A stretch of DNA of 64,000 nucleotides from the NCBI GenBank assembly GCA_036502025.1, contig DASXZJ010000126.1, forward strand, positions 1-64,000. The letters are read 5' to 3'. This stretch comes from Bog-473 sp036502025. Lineage in GTDB: Bacteria > Actinomycetota > Acidimicrobiia > Acidimicrobiales > RAAP-2. The position numbers and the translations under genes are program-made. Below are positions 8,352-16,268 of this stretch, in pieces. The notes under the pieces are model-generated. The model was not told where the DNA came from. It did not search any database and saw only the letters and a program-made list of their open reading frames with translations. The stretch's first letter is position 1, and every line of letters begins with the position of its first letter.

Positions 8352-8372
8352 GTAAGCAGACCCTTACGTAAG
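8352..8372. promoter_or_regulatory. Candidate ArsR operator
   Basis: GTAAG at 8352-8356 and CTTAC at 8363-8367 form a dyad with a 6-bp spacer, and CTTACGTAAG at 8363-8372 is a perfect palindrome sharing one arm. The element sits between the divergent ArsR (start 8342) and TfoX-domain (start 8414) genes and could control both. Confidence 0.7.
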
Positions 8373-8413
8373 TGTCAACTGTCGGAGTGTCGATGGCGCC
8401 GCTACGATTTGTC

Positions 8414-8749
8414 ATGGCATACGACGAGGAGTTGGCTGAGCGCCTGCGCGAGTTGCTGGGCACCCAGCCGCGACTGACCGAGAAGAGGATGTTCGGAGGA
8501 CTGGCCTTCCTGATCGGCGGCAACATGGCCATCTCGGCGAGCGGTCAGGGCGGAGTCCTCGTCCGGGTCGATCCGGCCGAGTCCGGCAAGCTGCTGGAGA
8601 CATCCAAGGCCCAGGTGGCGGTGATGCGTGGTCGCCCGATGGACGGCTGGCTGCGCGTCGCTCCAGAACATCTCCGAACGAAGCGGCAGCTCGCCAAATG
8701 GTCGGAGCTGGGTCGGGCTTATGCCCGCTCACTTCCTCCCAAGAAATAG
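8414..8749 (+). CDS. TfoX N-terminal domain protein
   Basis: A 111-aa protein matching the TfoX/Sxy N-terminal domain: YDEELAERLRELLG, then EKRMFGGLAFLIGGNMAISA and a C-terminal GWLRV...LAKWSELGRAYARSL. Full Sxy/TfoX is a competence regulator, but stand-alone N-terminal domains are common in actinobacteria and have no known role. The ATG at 8414 gives the family N-terminus; the frame is open for 14 codons upstream. Divergent from the ArsR gene across the operator. Confidence 0.82.
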   Translation: MAYDEELAERLRELLGTQPRLTEKRMFGGLAFLIGGNMAISASGQGGVLVRVDPAESGKLLETSKAQVAVMRGRPMDGWLRVAPEHLRTKRQLAKWSELGRAYARSLPPKK

Positions 8750-8834
8750 CCGGCGCGGACTCTGCGCGTGTTCCCGGTGTGATGCCTCCCCCACCAAGAT
8801 TCCGTCAAGGGCCTCGCGGGCGCCCGCTTGATGG

Positions 8835-9329
8835 CTACACGACGGAACGGACGAGCCGGGCCCCGATGGCATCGCCGGTCTTGGTCATGAAGCCAAGGGG
8901 GCGGGCCAAGGTGGAGATAACGGCGGCCCGAGCCGGGCTCCGGCGTCGAGCAAGTCCGGCACCGATCAGGCGTAGCGCGACGGCCGCCGCTGGTAACGGA
9001 CGAAAGAAGACCGTGAACTCCGCGATCCTGCCGTCGGCGTCGTAGATGATGTGGTCGACCATCTCTATGTCCACGCCGCCGACACGGGCGCGAGCAACCA
9101 GAAACCCGTTCCGCTCACCCATCAACTCATCGGTGTAGTGAAAGTCCTCGAAGACATCGAGGATCACCTCGATGATGGCGGTGATCTCCTCGGAGCCCTT
9201 GAACGTGAACTGGGCGGTGAGCGGCGACCAAAGTTCGGCCTCTGGCGCGAACGTGCCGACAATCGCCGTCAGGTCTCGGGCCTCCATGGCCACTCGTAGG
9301 GCTGATTCGACCGGTGTGTGATTCGTCAT
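8835..9329 (-). CDS. SnoaL-like/NTF2-fold protein
   Basis: A 164-aa protein with an NTF2-like cone: AMEARDLTAIVGTFAPEAELWSPL at the start, followed by FKGSEEITAIIEVILDVFEDFHYTDEL and MVDHIIYDADGRIAEFTVFFRPL. The last 50 residues are basic and alanine-rich and may form a helix beyond the fold. GGAGG precedes the ATG. It is divergent from a PadR regulator, which may control it. Substrate unknown. Confidence 0.75.
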   Translation of the reverse strand: MTNHTPVESALRVAMEARDLTAIVGTFAPEAELWSPLTAQFTFKGSEEITAIIEVILDVFEDFHYTDELMGERNGFLVARARVGGVDIEMVDHIIYDADGRIAEFTVFFRPLPAAAVALRLIGAGLARRRSPARAAVISTLARPLGFMTKTGDAIGARLVRSVV

Positions 9330-9371
9330 CGAGCCTCCTACATATCACCCCGACCTGTTGAGGTAATATGT

Positions 9372-9381
9372 TATCCTGATA
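9372..9381. promoter_or_regulatory. Small dyad in the SnoaL-PadR intergenic region
   Basis: TATC-CT-GATA sits 3 bp before the PadR start codon, within an AT-rich stretch unusual for this window. It could be part of the promoter or a PadR operator. Arms are only 4 bp, so confidence is low. Confidence 0.3.
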
Positions 9382-9384
9382 GGT

Positions 9385-9975
9385 ATGGCAATCGCAACCC
9401 CCAACGAGGAATCGGGCCGGGTCTCAGAGCTCAGCCGACCTGACTACGTAGTGCTCGGAATGATCCGACTGGGAGCCCGGTCCGGGTACGAGATCAAGCG
9501 GGCGGTCGAGCTGTCGATCCGGTTCTTCTGGACCATCTCCCAGGCACAGATCTACCCGAGCCTCGAGCGACTCGAGGAGGCGGGGCTCGTCGAAGGCGCC
9601 TCCGAACCGGCCGGCAGGCGCCAACGTCGCACCTTCCAGATCACCGGACCCGGGGAGACCGCGCTGCAAGAGTGGCTGAGGCGAGACGAGCCGATGCCAT
9701 TCGAACTGCGCGACATCGGAATGGTGAAGCTCTTCTTCGCCGATGCGCTGGACGCAGACGAAGCGCTCACGCTCCTCCGCTCGCTCATCAAGCGAAGCGA
9801 GGAACGAGTCGCCACCCTGCGCTCTATTGAGCCGGCCGCCCGACTGAGCGAGCGCGAAGGAAACGCGCTTCCTGGTTTGACGCTTCGCATGGGGATCGCC
9901 TTCCACCAAGCCCTGATCGACGTCTGCCACGAGTTCGAACGCCAGTCTGTCGACCTTCGGCGCCAACCCGACTGA
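9385..9975 (+). CDS. PadR-family transcriptional regulator
   Basis: A 196-aa two-domain PadR regulator. The winged helix shows VVLGMIRLGARSGYEIKRAVE, then IYPSLERLEEAGLVEG and the wing GRRQRRTFQITGPG; the C-terminal Vir_act_alpha_C-like helical region (about 110-190) mediates dimerisation. PadR proteins usually repress detoxification or transport genes in response to phenolic or hydrophobic ligands. Only 55 bp separate it from the divergent SnoaL-like gene, its likely target together with its own promoter. Confidence 0.9.
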   Translation: MAIATPNEESGRVSELSRPDYVVLGMIRLGARSGYEIKRAVELSIRFFWTISQAQIYPSLERLEEAGLVEGASEPAGRRQRRTFQITGPGETALQEWLRRDEPMPFELRDIGMVKLFFADALDADEALTLLRSLIKRSEERVATLRSIEPAARLSEREGNALPGLTLRMGIAFHQALIDVCHEFERQSVDLRRQPD

Positions 9976-10005
9976 CCTTGGAGGCAAGGCTCATCCGGCC
10001 AACCG

Positions 10006-10782
10006 CTATCGGTACTGGGTCTCCTTCTTCGCAGGCGGCGCCATCGCCGGGGGGCCCGAATTGCCGAGCTGTGTATAGGAAAGCCCATTGTGGATTGCGG
10101 TCGTCCGTGACATCTCCATCGACTCCCAGATGGCCCGTATGGTTCCTTGGATCGCCGTCGGGTTGCGCTGGGCGATGGAGAGCGCTATCTCCTGAGCCCG
10201 TTGCCGTAACTGGTCCCGCGGTACCACCTCGGTCACGAGCCCGATGCGTAGCGCCGTCTCGGCTGTAATGCGCTCCTCGTTGCCCATGAGAGCCCAACGG
10301 AGGACGTCGCCCAACGGCACGCCCCGATGGAGCATGCCGATCGGCTCGAGGGCCGACACCATGCCGATGCTCGCGTGCGGGTCGAAGAACACCGCATCGT
10401 CGGAGCAGATGATGATGTCTGACTCATTGAGAAAGTACTGAGCTCCTCCGGCACACATCCCGTGCACCGCGGTGACCACCGGTTTCCACACTCGGTGATG
10501 GAATTTGGGAGCGAGCAGGACGCCCGGGTCGAAGCTGTTCCACACATTGTCCTTGGTGAACCACGTGCCACCGTCCTTGAAGTCGATGCCTGTGCAGAAA
10601 GCCCGCTCTCCGTTCGCCTGTAACACCACCGCGTGAATCTCGTCGGTCTCCCGGACGGTTTCCCACGCCCACGACATGTCGGCTGCCATGACGTCGTCGA
10701 ACGAATTCAGGCTGTCCGGTCGGTTCAGCGTGATCGTGGCAACGTTGTCCGCGACATCGAACGTGATGGCTCCGAGCCCCAT
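10006..10782 (-). CDS. Enoyl-CoA hydratase/isomerase family protein
   Basis: Crotonase-fold protein of 258 aa. It carries ITFDVADNVATITLNRPDSLNSF, ERAFCTGIDFKDG for the first oxyanion-hole strand and VHGMCAGGAQYFLNESDIIICSDDAVFFDP for the second. The residue following the second oxyanion loop is not the usual pair of glutamates, so hydratase activity is not assured. The ATG at 10782 is preferred over an upstream in-frame start at 10830. Divergent from an SDR gene, suggesting a shared 148-bp promoter region. Confidence 0.85.
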   Translation of the reverse strand: MGLGAITFDVADNVATITLNRPDSLNSFDDVMAADMSWAWETVRETDEIHAVVLQANGERAFCTGIDFKDGGTWFTKDNVWNSFDPGVLLAPKFHHRVWKPVVTAVHGMCAGGAQYFLNESDIIICSDDAVFFDPHASIGMVSALEPIGMLHRGVPLGDVLRWALMGNEERITAETALRIGLVTEVVPRDQLRQRAQEIALSIAQRNPTAIQGTIRAIWESMEMSRTTAIHNGLSYTQLGNSGPPAMAPPAKKETQYR

Positions 10783-10930
10783 GGCGTTTGTGCTCCCTCC
10801 CGGCGGGCCCCGCTGGCCGGCGGGGGTCAAATGCTACTCTTTCGCTCCCGACTCCCAGGCGTTGCGTAGAGCCACGTCCCCGCGACGGTCGGCACCGTTC
10901 AGAGTCCAAAGAGACGTAAAGGAAGGTGGC

Positions 10931-11689
10931 GTGGAAATCGAGGGGAAGAAGGCCGTCATTGTCGGCGGAGCATCTGGCATGGCCCGGGCCGCCGCCGAGC
11001 TGCTGCGCCAGAAGGGCGCTGACATCGCCATCCTGGACCTGCCGACCTCGGCGGGTTCCGAGGTCGCCGAGCAACTTGGCGGCACCTTCCACGAAGTGAA
11101 CATCCTCGACGACACTCAGACGGAGGCGGCACTCGCCGCCGCCGTTGCTGCTCTCGGTGGCCTGCATATCGCCGTCAACACGGCCGGTGGCGGCACGGCC
11201 AGGCGCACCCTCTCCAAGGACGGTCCCCACCCCCTCGACGAGTTCCGCCAGACGATCGAACTGAATCTGATCGGCACCTTCAACCTCAACCGCCTGCAAG
11301 CGTTCCACATGTCGAGCAACGATCCCGAAGACGGCGAGCGCGGCGTCATCATCGACACCGCGTCCATCGCCGCCTTCGAAGGCCAGATCGGACAGGTGGC
11401 GTACACCGCGGCCAAGGCGGGCATCGCCGGTATGGCGCTCACGATGGCCCGTGACCTTGGCAGCCTCGGCATCCGGGTGCTCGCCATCGCGCCGAGCCTG
11501 TTCAGCACCGGCATCACCAAGGGCATCCCCGACGAATTCGCCGAGATCCTTACCAAGGATGCCGCCTTCCCGAAGCGCATGGGCCGACCCGAGGAGTACG
11601 CCAAGCTCGCGGTAGCCATCGTTGAGAACCCGATGCTCAACGGCTGCTGCATCCGACTCGACGCCGGGCAACGATTCGCACCCAAATAG
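10931..11689 (+). CDS. HSD10-like short-chain dehydrogenase (3-hydroxyacyl-CoA dehydrogenase type)
   Basis: A 252-aa classical SDR. The cofactor loop is GGASGMA (12-18) and the active site Ser145, Tyr158, Lys162. The insert FHMSSNDPEDGERGVIIDTASIAAFEGQ and GIRVLAIAPSLFSTGIT are characteristic of HSD17B10-type enzymes that oxidise 3-hydroxyacyl-CoA or hydroxysteroids with NAD. GTG at 10931 has GGAAGG just before it; the frame is open far upstream but without family similarity. The pairing with the divergent crotonase fits successive beta-oxidation steps. Confidence 0.87.
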   Translation: MEIEGKKAVIVGGASGMARAAAELLRQKGADIAILDLPTSAGSEVAEQLGGTFHEVNILDDTQTEAALAAAVAALGGLHIAVNTAGGGTARRTLSKDGPHPLDEFRQTIELNLIGTFNLNRLQAFHMSSNDPEDGERGVIIDTASIAAFEGQIGQVAYTAAKAGIAGMALTMARDLGSLGIRVLAIAPSLFSTGITKGIPDEFAEILTKDAAFPKRMGRPEEYAKLAVAIVENPMLNGCCIRLDAGQRFAPK

Positions 11690-11723
11690 GCGGCATGCAG
11701 GCCCCGTGCGAGCATGAGACCCG

Positions 11724-12728
11724 TCAATCAGCCCGGGCCGGCGACGGTGTTTCGTCCGGGTAGAACCTGCTCGACCATTTCCGGAGCTTCTTGAACCCTG
11801 GGACCTCCGACTTCCCGAGCGCAGGTCGGTCGAGGTAGCGCTGGTTGTTCCAGATCTCGATATCCTGGGGTGACGCGGTCTTGATGAGGTCGAGCAGTCG
11901 CGCCCGGTCTTGGGCGCTGCGGCCAGAGACATCCTCGAGCCAATACGTCCCGAACATCTCGGTCCGCTCACCGTCGACCGGGGTGGTGCCGATGAGGACG
12001 ACCCGCCACCCGTCCGGCGTGTGCTCGGCGTTGAAGGCGAAGCCGACGCCCACCCAGTGGATGGTGATCGTGTTGCGGCGGTCGTCTGGGCGGTCTATCC
12101 CGTCGGCCCAGCGGCGACCGAACCCCGCCACCGAATGCCACGACGACTCGGATACCTCCTCTCGCAGGATCACCGGACTCATGGAAGTGCCATGGACGAA
12201 CCGGAAGTGGTGTCGGTCCACCGCGTTCTCCACCACGTACTGCGGGTGAACCTGCAGGTCGCAGAAGCGGGACACCCCATCGGGCAGGGCTGGCTGGAAC
12301 CTCACCCCGTCCAGCTGGGCGAAGAGGCCATGGGTGAAGTCCGGTACCTCGAAGGAGGGCGGGCGTCCTTGGGCGTCGTGCCAGAGGTACAGGACCTCGT
12401 TCCGCTCGGCGACGGGCCAGCATCGGATCCGCCGGGCCTGGTTGGACCGGTCCTCATAGGGAATGGAGACGTTGCGGCCGTCGGCATCCCAGATCCATCC
12501 GTGGAAGGGGCACTCGATGCCCGAGTCGACCACGCACCCACCGTGGGCGAGATTCGCCCCGAGATGTTGGCAGTACGCGTCGAGCACGTGGACCGCCCCG
12601 CCCTCGTCTCGCCAGGCCACCAGGTCCTGGCCGAAATAGCGCAACGGGACGACGGCCTTCTCGGGCACGGTCGAGGACCAGCCGATCTGGAACCACCCGG
12701 TCGGCTTCATGCTGAGGTGGGTGCGCAC
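11724..12728 (-). CDS. Rieske non-haem iron oxygenase, KshA-like
   Basis: Terminal oxygenase component of 334 aa. The Rieske [2Fe-2S] ligands are Cys53, His55, Cys73 and His76. The mononuclear iron motif ENAVDRHHFRFVHG spans 167-180 with Asp171 and His174/His179 as likely ligands. The C-terminal DIEIWNNQRYLDRPAL...FKKLRKWSSRFYP resembles 3-ketosteroid 9-alpha-hydroxylase KshA rather than alpha/beta ring dioxygenases. No reductase (KshB-type) is encoded in the window. GTG start with GAGGAG 7 nt upstream. Divergent from a TetR gene with an operator between them. Confidence 0.85.
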   Translation of the reverse strand: MRTHLSMKPTGWFQIGWSSTVPEKAVVPLRYFGQDLVAWRDEGGAVHVLDAYCQHLGANLAHGGCVVDSGIECPFHGWIWDADGRNVSIPYEDRSNQARRIRCWPVAERNEVLYLWHDAQGRPPSFEVPDFTHGLFAQLDGVRFQPALPDGVSRFCDLQVHPQYVVENAVDRHHFRFVHGTSMSPVILREEVSESSWHSVAGFGRRWADGIDRPDDRRNTITIHWVGVGFAFNAEHTPDGWRVVLIGTTPVDGERTEMFGTYWLEDVSGRSAQDRARLLDLIKTASPQDIEIWNNQRYLDRPALGKSEVPGFKKLRKWSSRFYPDETPSPARAD

Positions 12729-12769
12729 GGACCAACTCCTCTTGTCACCCCCGCCGCTGGGGCATCTGC

Positions 12770-12786
12770 GTAGAATGACGTTCTAC
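12770..12786. promoter_or_regulatory. Candidate TetR operator between Rieske and TetR genes
   Basis: Perfect dyad GTAGAA-N5-TTCTAC ending 2 bp before the TetR start codon and 41 bp from the Rieske start. The position suits control of both divergent genes. The TetR transcript may then have almost no leader. Confidence 0.7.
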
Positions 12787-12788
12787 AG

Positions 12789-13421
12789 ATGAAACCCAGC
12801 CCTGTCAAGCGTCCACGAACCGGCCCGAGTGTGCGGCCGCTGCGCTACCTCGACGACCCCGATACCCTCGCCAGTGAGCGTCGGGCGTTCGTGGACGCCG
12901 CGCTCGAACTGCTGGAGCGCTCGGATTCGCTCGACGTGCGCGTGAGCGAGATCGTCCATCGTTGTGGGGGGCACAACGCCGCCTTCTACCGCATCTTCGG
13001 ATCCAAGGAGGGCCTCCTGATGGCGGCGGTTGCCGAAGCCGTCGAACGCACCGCCCGGGTCCTGCGGCGCCGCGTCGGCGCCGCCGCGTCGCCCGACGAC
13101 GCCGTCGCACGGTGGGTGGAGGTGCTCATGAGCCGGGCCGCGACCGCGAGGGCAACCGCGGCCACCCTGCCGTTCGCCCTCGATCGGCACCGGATCCTCC
13201 ATGCGTTTCCAGAGTCTGAGGCAGTGCTCACCGCCCCCCTCCGCGAACCGCTCACCGAGGTGTTCCGCTCGGGCGGCGTGGCCGAGGCCGAGACGATCGC
13301 CACGGCGGCCTTCGAGATGGTCATGAGCCGCCAGGCCACCTGGATCGCCGTCCGGCACCGTCCCAGCCGGGCCGAGGTGGGGACGTATATCGCCCTCGTG
13401 CGCCAGATGGCAGGTCTTTGA
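12789..13421 (+). CDS. TetR-family regulator
   Basis: A 210-aa regulator. The N-terminal helix-turn-helix spans about residues 30-75, with RRAFVDAALELLERSDSLDVRVSEIVHRCGGHNAAFYRIFGSKEGLL. The rest is the all-helical ligand domain. Located 60 bp from the divergent KshA-like oxygenase across the GTAGAA-N5-TTCTAC dyad, which makes this oxygenase its most likely target. Confidence 0.88.
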   Translation: MKPSPVKRPRTGPSVRPLRYLDDPDTLASERRAFVDAALELLERSDSLDVRVSEIVHRCGGHNAAFYRIFGSKEGLLMAAVAEAVERTARVLRRRVGAAASPDDAVARWVEVLMSRAATARATAATLPFALDRHRILHAFPESEAVLTAPLREPLTEVFRSGGVAEAETIATAAFEMVMSRQATWIAVRHRPSRAEVGTYIALVRQMAGL

Positions 13422-13448
13422 GGCAACGGATCACTCCAGATGACGACT

Positions 13449-13464
13449 CGTAAGGCTTCCGGTA
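13449..13464 (+). promoter_or_regulatory. CTTnCGRTA promoter motif, site 1
   Basis: AAGGCTTCCGGTA at 13452-13464, preceded by CGT, lies 55 bp before the mini-ORF/isochorismatase-like unit. It matches the element at 17058-17070 in 12 of 13 positions. A TACCG follows at 13477-13481, giving an everted CGGTA...TACCG arrangement. Confidence 0.5.
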
Positions 13465-13518
13465 CGCTTATCGGCATACCGCGGTGGCACCACCAAGGAA
13501 CGGGGAGGGACCAGCACC

Positions 13519-13563
13519 ATGGACATCAATGACGTCACACTCGGCGCGGGGATGGGTTCGTGA
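13519..13563 (+). CDS. 14-codon leader ORF coupled to isochorismatase-like gene
   Basis: ATG at 13519 has a strong GGGGAGGG ribosome site 9 nt upstream and reads MDINDVTLGAGMGS before a TGA that overlaps the next gene's GTG start (GTGA). The downstream gene has no ribosome site of its own, so this peptide probably serves translational coupling. It may alternatively be the remnant N-terminus of another protein. Confidence 0.45.
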   Translation: MDINDVTLGAGMGS

Positions 13564-14153
13564 CGGCTCCCGACAAGACGGCCGTCCTCTTCATCGAGTG
13601 CCAGCGCGGGGTGGTCGGGGACCTCTCAGTGCTTCCCGCGCTGGCCGAATCAGCCCGTCCGGTGCTGGCCAACATGGGCCGGCTGGCGGCGGGCGCCCGG
13701 GACGCCGGGGTCCACGTCGCCCACCTGACCTTCGTTTCGGCCGCCGGCGGGCGATCGACCAACCGGCGGTCGCCTTTGATGCGGGCCACGTTGTCGACCG
13801 CCGAGTGGAACGACTCGCACCCCGCCGCCGAAGTGGTCCCCGAGATCGGTGTCGGCCCCAACGACCTCGTGTTGACCCGGCACCAGGGGATCTCCCCGGT
13901 GCACCGCACCGAGACCCTGGCCATGCTGCGGAACATGGGGGTAGAGGAGATCGTGGTGGCCGGTGTGTCGACCAACTTGGCCATACCGCTGGTGGCCGTG
14001 GCCGCCGCCGACGAGAACTTCGCCGTGACCATTCCGATGGACGGGTCCATCGGGACCCCGCCCGAGCACCATGCCGCCATGCTCAAACACAGCCTGGCCT
14101 TCGTGGCCCGCCTCACCACGGTGGACGAGTTGCTCGCGGGGTGGTCCGCCTGA
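13560..14153 (+). CDS. Isochorismatase-fold protein lacking the catalytic triad
   Basis: A 197-aa protein with the alpha/beta fold of cysteine hydrolases: AVLFIECQRGVVGDL, LVLTRHQGISP and EEIVVAGVSTNLAIPL. The family triad Asp/Lys/Cys aligns by motif with Glu13, Arg107 and Ala141, so the nucleophile is absent. Similar Cys-less proteins exist in actinobacteria; their role is unknown and a binding or non-hydrolytic function is likely. GTG start overlaps the leader ORF; the stop overlaps the next ATG (TGATG), so it is co-translated with the LLM oxidoreductase. Confidence 0.82.
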   Translation: MTAPDKTAVLFIECQRGVVGDLSVLPALAESARPVLANMGRLAAGARDAGVHVAHLTFVSAAGGRSTNRRSPLMRATLSTAEWNDSHPAAEVVPEIGVGPNDLVLTRHQGISPVHRTETLAMLRNMGVEEIVVAGVSTNLAIPLVAVAAADENFAVTIPMDGSIGTPPEHHAAMLKHSLAFVARLTTVDELLAGWSA

Positions 14154-15049
14154 TGCGGATGGGCGTCCACCTGCCCCACGCGGGCAGACACGCAACGGCC
14201 GGTGGCGTCATCGAGGCGGCGCGGGCGGCGGAGGAAGCAGGCTACGGATCGGTGTGGCTGTTCGATCATCTCTTCACGCCGACGGGGCTCAACAGCTCGT
14301 ACCCATTCGCGGCGGACGGGAGCTACCCGCTCGACCCCGTCGATCCCTACCTCGATCCCGTCGCGCTCATGGGCGTCCTCGCCGGCGTGACCGACACCAT
14401 CGAGTTCGGCGTACGGGTGCTGATCGCGGCCTACCGGCCGCCGGTCGTACTGGCCAAGGAGCTGGCCACCATCGACGCCGTGGCGGGCGGTCGGATGGTG
14501 CTCGGCGTCGGTGCCGGCTGGCTGCGGGAAGAGTTCGACGCCGTCAACGTGCCGTTCGAGAGCCGACACGCCCGCCTTCGCGAACACGTGGCGGTGATGC
14601 GGGCGGCCTGGACCGGTGGGGTGGCGGTGCACGACGGGGAGTTCTACCGCCACGTCGAGGCCGGCTTCCATCCCCGTCCACCGCGGGGCTCCATCCCGGT
14701 CCTGCTGGGCGGGTACGGGGACGTTGCCCTGCGTCGAGTCGCCGAATGGGGCGACGGTTGGGCGGCCATCGTCCGCAACGACGAGACGATCAGGAATCCC
14801 CACGTCGCGGCGTCCCCCGACGCGCTGGCCGAGCGCTTGGACAAGCTCCGCGCCGCCTGCGGCGAGGTCGGTCGGCCCTACGAGGACCTGCGGATCGTCG
14901 CCGCGGCCTCGCCCAAGGACGACCTCGGCGTGCTGCGCGCCTACGCCGAACTCGGCGTGCACGACTGCGATCTGATGGTGTGGGGCGACGCGGCCCGGGT
15001 GGTCGAGGAGTTGCGCCGCTTCGCGGAAACCGTGGGCACCGAGCTGTAG
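14153..15049 (+). CDS. LLM-class (F420-dependent type) oxidoreductase
   Basis: A TIM-barrel luciferase-like monooxygenase-family protein of 298 aa. MGVHLPHAGRHATAGGVIEAARAAEEAGYGSVWLFDHL opens the barrel; GRMVLGVGAGWLREEFDAV is the family's central signature, followed by IPVLLGGYGDVALRRVAEWGDGWAA. It resembles the Rv2161c-type F420 subgroup. Members use F420 or FMN for reductions or oxygen insertion. Overlaps the preceding gene by one base. Convergent, 6 bp apart, with an acyl-CoA dehydrogenase. Confidence 0.85.
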   Translation: MRMGVHLPHAGRHATAGGVIEAARAAEEAGYGSVWLFDHLFTPTGLNSSYPFAADGSYPLDPVDPYLDPVALMGVLAGVTDTIEFGVRVLIAAYRPPVVLAKELATIDAVAGGRMVLGVGAGWLREEFDAVNVPFESRHARLREHVAVMRAAWTGGVAVHDGEFYRHVEAGFHPRPPRGSIPVLLGGYGDVALRRVAEWGDGWAAIVRNDETIRNPHVAASPDALAERLDKLRAACGEVGRPYEDLRIVAAASPKDDLGVLRAYAELGVHDCDLMVWGDAARVVEELRRFAETVGTEL

Positions 15050-15055
15050 CCCGCG

Positions 15056-16264
15056 TCAGCGGGGCAGGCCCAGCACCGACTCGGCCAGAATGTTCTTCTG
15101 GATCTGCGTCGCGCCGGCGTAGATCGTGCCCGCCGTGGCATTCCAGAACGCACCCAGCCACGACCCGCTGGTGTTGGGGGCGCCCGGATCGTCCGCCCGC
15201 CAGGACCGCAGGGGGCCCCGCCCGTCCACGACGAGGGCGTCTGGGCCGAGGATGCGCAGCGCCAGGCCGGTCACGAATTGGTGGTACTCGCTCCAGTAGA
15301 GCTTGGAGATCGAGGACTCCGCGCCCAGATCGCCGTCGCGCAGGACCGCGGTCAGGATCCGCAAGCCCAGGTAACGCATGATCTCGCAGCGGGCGTAGGC
15401 CCGGGCGACCTCGTCGCGGACCACCGGATCGGCCAGTCGCCCGCGCGCCGCGGCCATGGCGACCAACCGGTCGAGCTCGGCCCGGAACAGGATCGGGTTG
15501 GTCGCCGCCTCCTCACCGCGTTCGAGCCCCAACAGCGACGTGGCGACGGCCCAGCCCCCGTGCACCTCGCCCACGACGAGATCGGCCGGCGTGACCGCGT
15601 CGCGGAAGAAGACCTCGTTGAACTCACTCTCGCCGGACATGGCCTTGATGGGGCGTACCTCGACGCCCGGCTGGTCCATCTCGACCAGGAGGAAGGTGAT
15701 ACCCCTGTGCTTGGGTGCGCCGGGATCCGTGCGGGCCAGCACGAAGATCCAGTTGGCCTCGCGCGCCTTTGATGTCCAGAGCTTCTGGCCGTTGAGTACC
15801 CAGTGGTCACCGTCGAACACGGCACGGGTGGTCAGCGAGGCCAGGTCCGAACCGGCCCCGGGCTCGGAGAACCCCTGGCACCAGAGGTCCTCGCCCGAGA
15901 GGATGCGGGGCAGGAAGCGGCGCTTCTGGTCCTCGGTGCCCCACCGCAGCAGGGTGCCGCCCAGCATCTTGATGCTCATGTTGTCGTTGAAGCCCATGGC
16001 CGGCACGCCGGCCCTTGCCATCTCCTCGGTGAGGACGACCTGCTCGAGCTTGGTCAACCCGCCGCCGCCATACTCGGGCGGCCACGCCACGCCGAGCAGG
16101 CCGTTGGCGTACAGCGTGGCCCGCCAACTGCCCACGAAGGCATCGGCTTCCTCGCGTGCGGCGATGGCCCCGACGCCCTGCCAGTCCGCGGGGAGGTTGT
16201 CCGCCAGGAACGCCCGGACGCGGGTACGGAACTCTTCGGCCTCGGGCGAGTAACGGGGGTCCAT
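15056..16264 (-). CDS. Acyl-CoA dehydrogenase
   Basis: Full-length FAD-dependent dehydrogenase of 402 aa introducing the alpha-beta double bond in an acyl-CoA. The flavin/substrate motif WCQGFSEPGAGSD is at 128-140, GQKLWTSKA at 159-167, and the C-terminal helical domain ends in GTIYAGATQIQKNILAESVLGLPR. The ATG at 16264 lies 4 nt beyond the stop of the upstream enoyl-CoA hydratase, so the two form one operon catalysing successive beta-oxidation steps. Confidence 0.92.
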   Translation of the reverse strand: MDPRYSPEAEEFRTRVRAFLADNLPADWQGVGAIAAREEADAFVGSWRATLYANGLLGVAWPPEYGGGGLTKLEQVVLTEEMARAGVPAMGFNDNMSIKMLGGTLLRWGTEDQKRRFLPRILSGEDLWCQGFSEPGAGSDLASLTTRAVFDGDHWVLNGQKLWTSKAREANWIFVLARTDPGAPKHRGITFLLVEMDQPGVEVRPIKAMSGESEFNEVFFRDAVTPADLVVGEVHGGWAVATSLLGLERGEEAATNPILFRAELDRLVAMAAARGRLADPVVRDEVARAYARCEIMRYLGLRILTAVLRDGDLGAESSISKLYWSEYHQFVTGLALRILGPDALVVDGRGPLRSWRADDPGAPNTSGSWLGAFWNATAGTIYAGATQIQKNILAESVLGLPR

Positions 16265-16268
16265 CGGC

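Noticed and set aside
8816..8827. GCGGGCGCCCGC palindrome between convergent TfoX and SnoaL genes as a terminator
   Set aside because: No loop and no T-run; could be chance in GC-rich DNA.
13484..14152. Fusion of a 223-codon leader to the LLM oxidoreductase
   Set aside because: It is the out-of-frame image of the isochorismatase-like gene; the LLM protein has a clear ATG at 14153.
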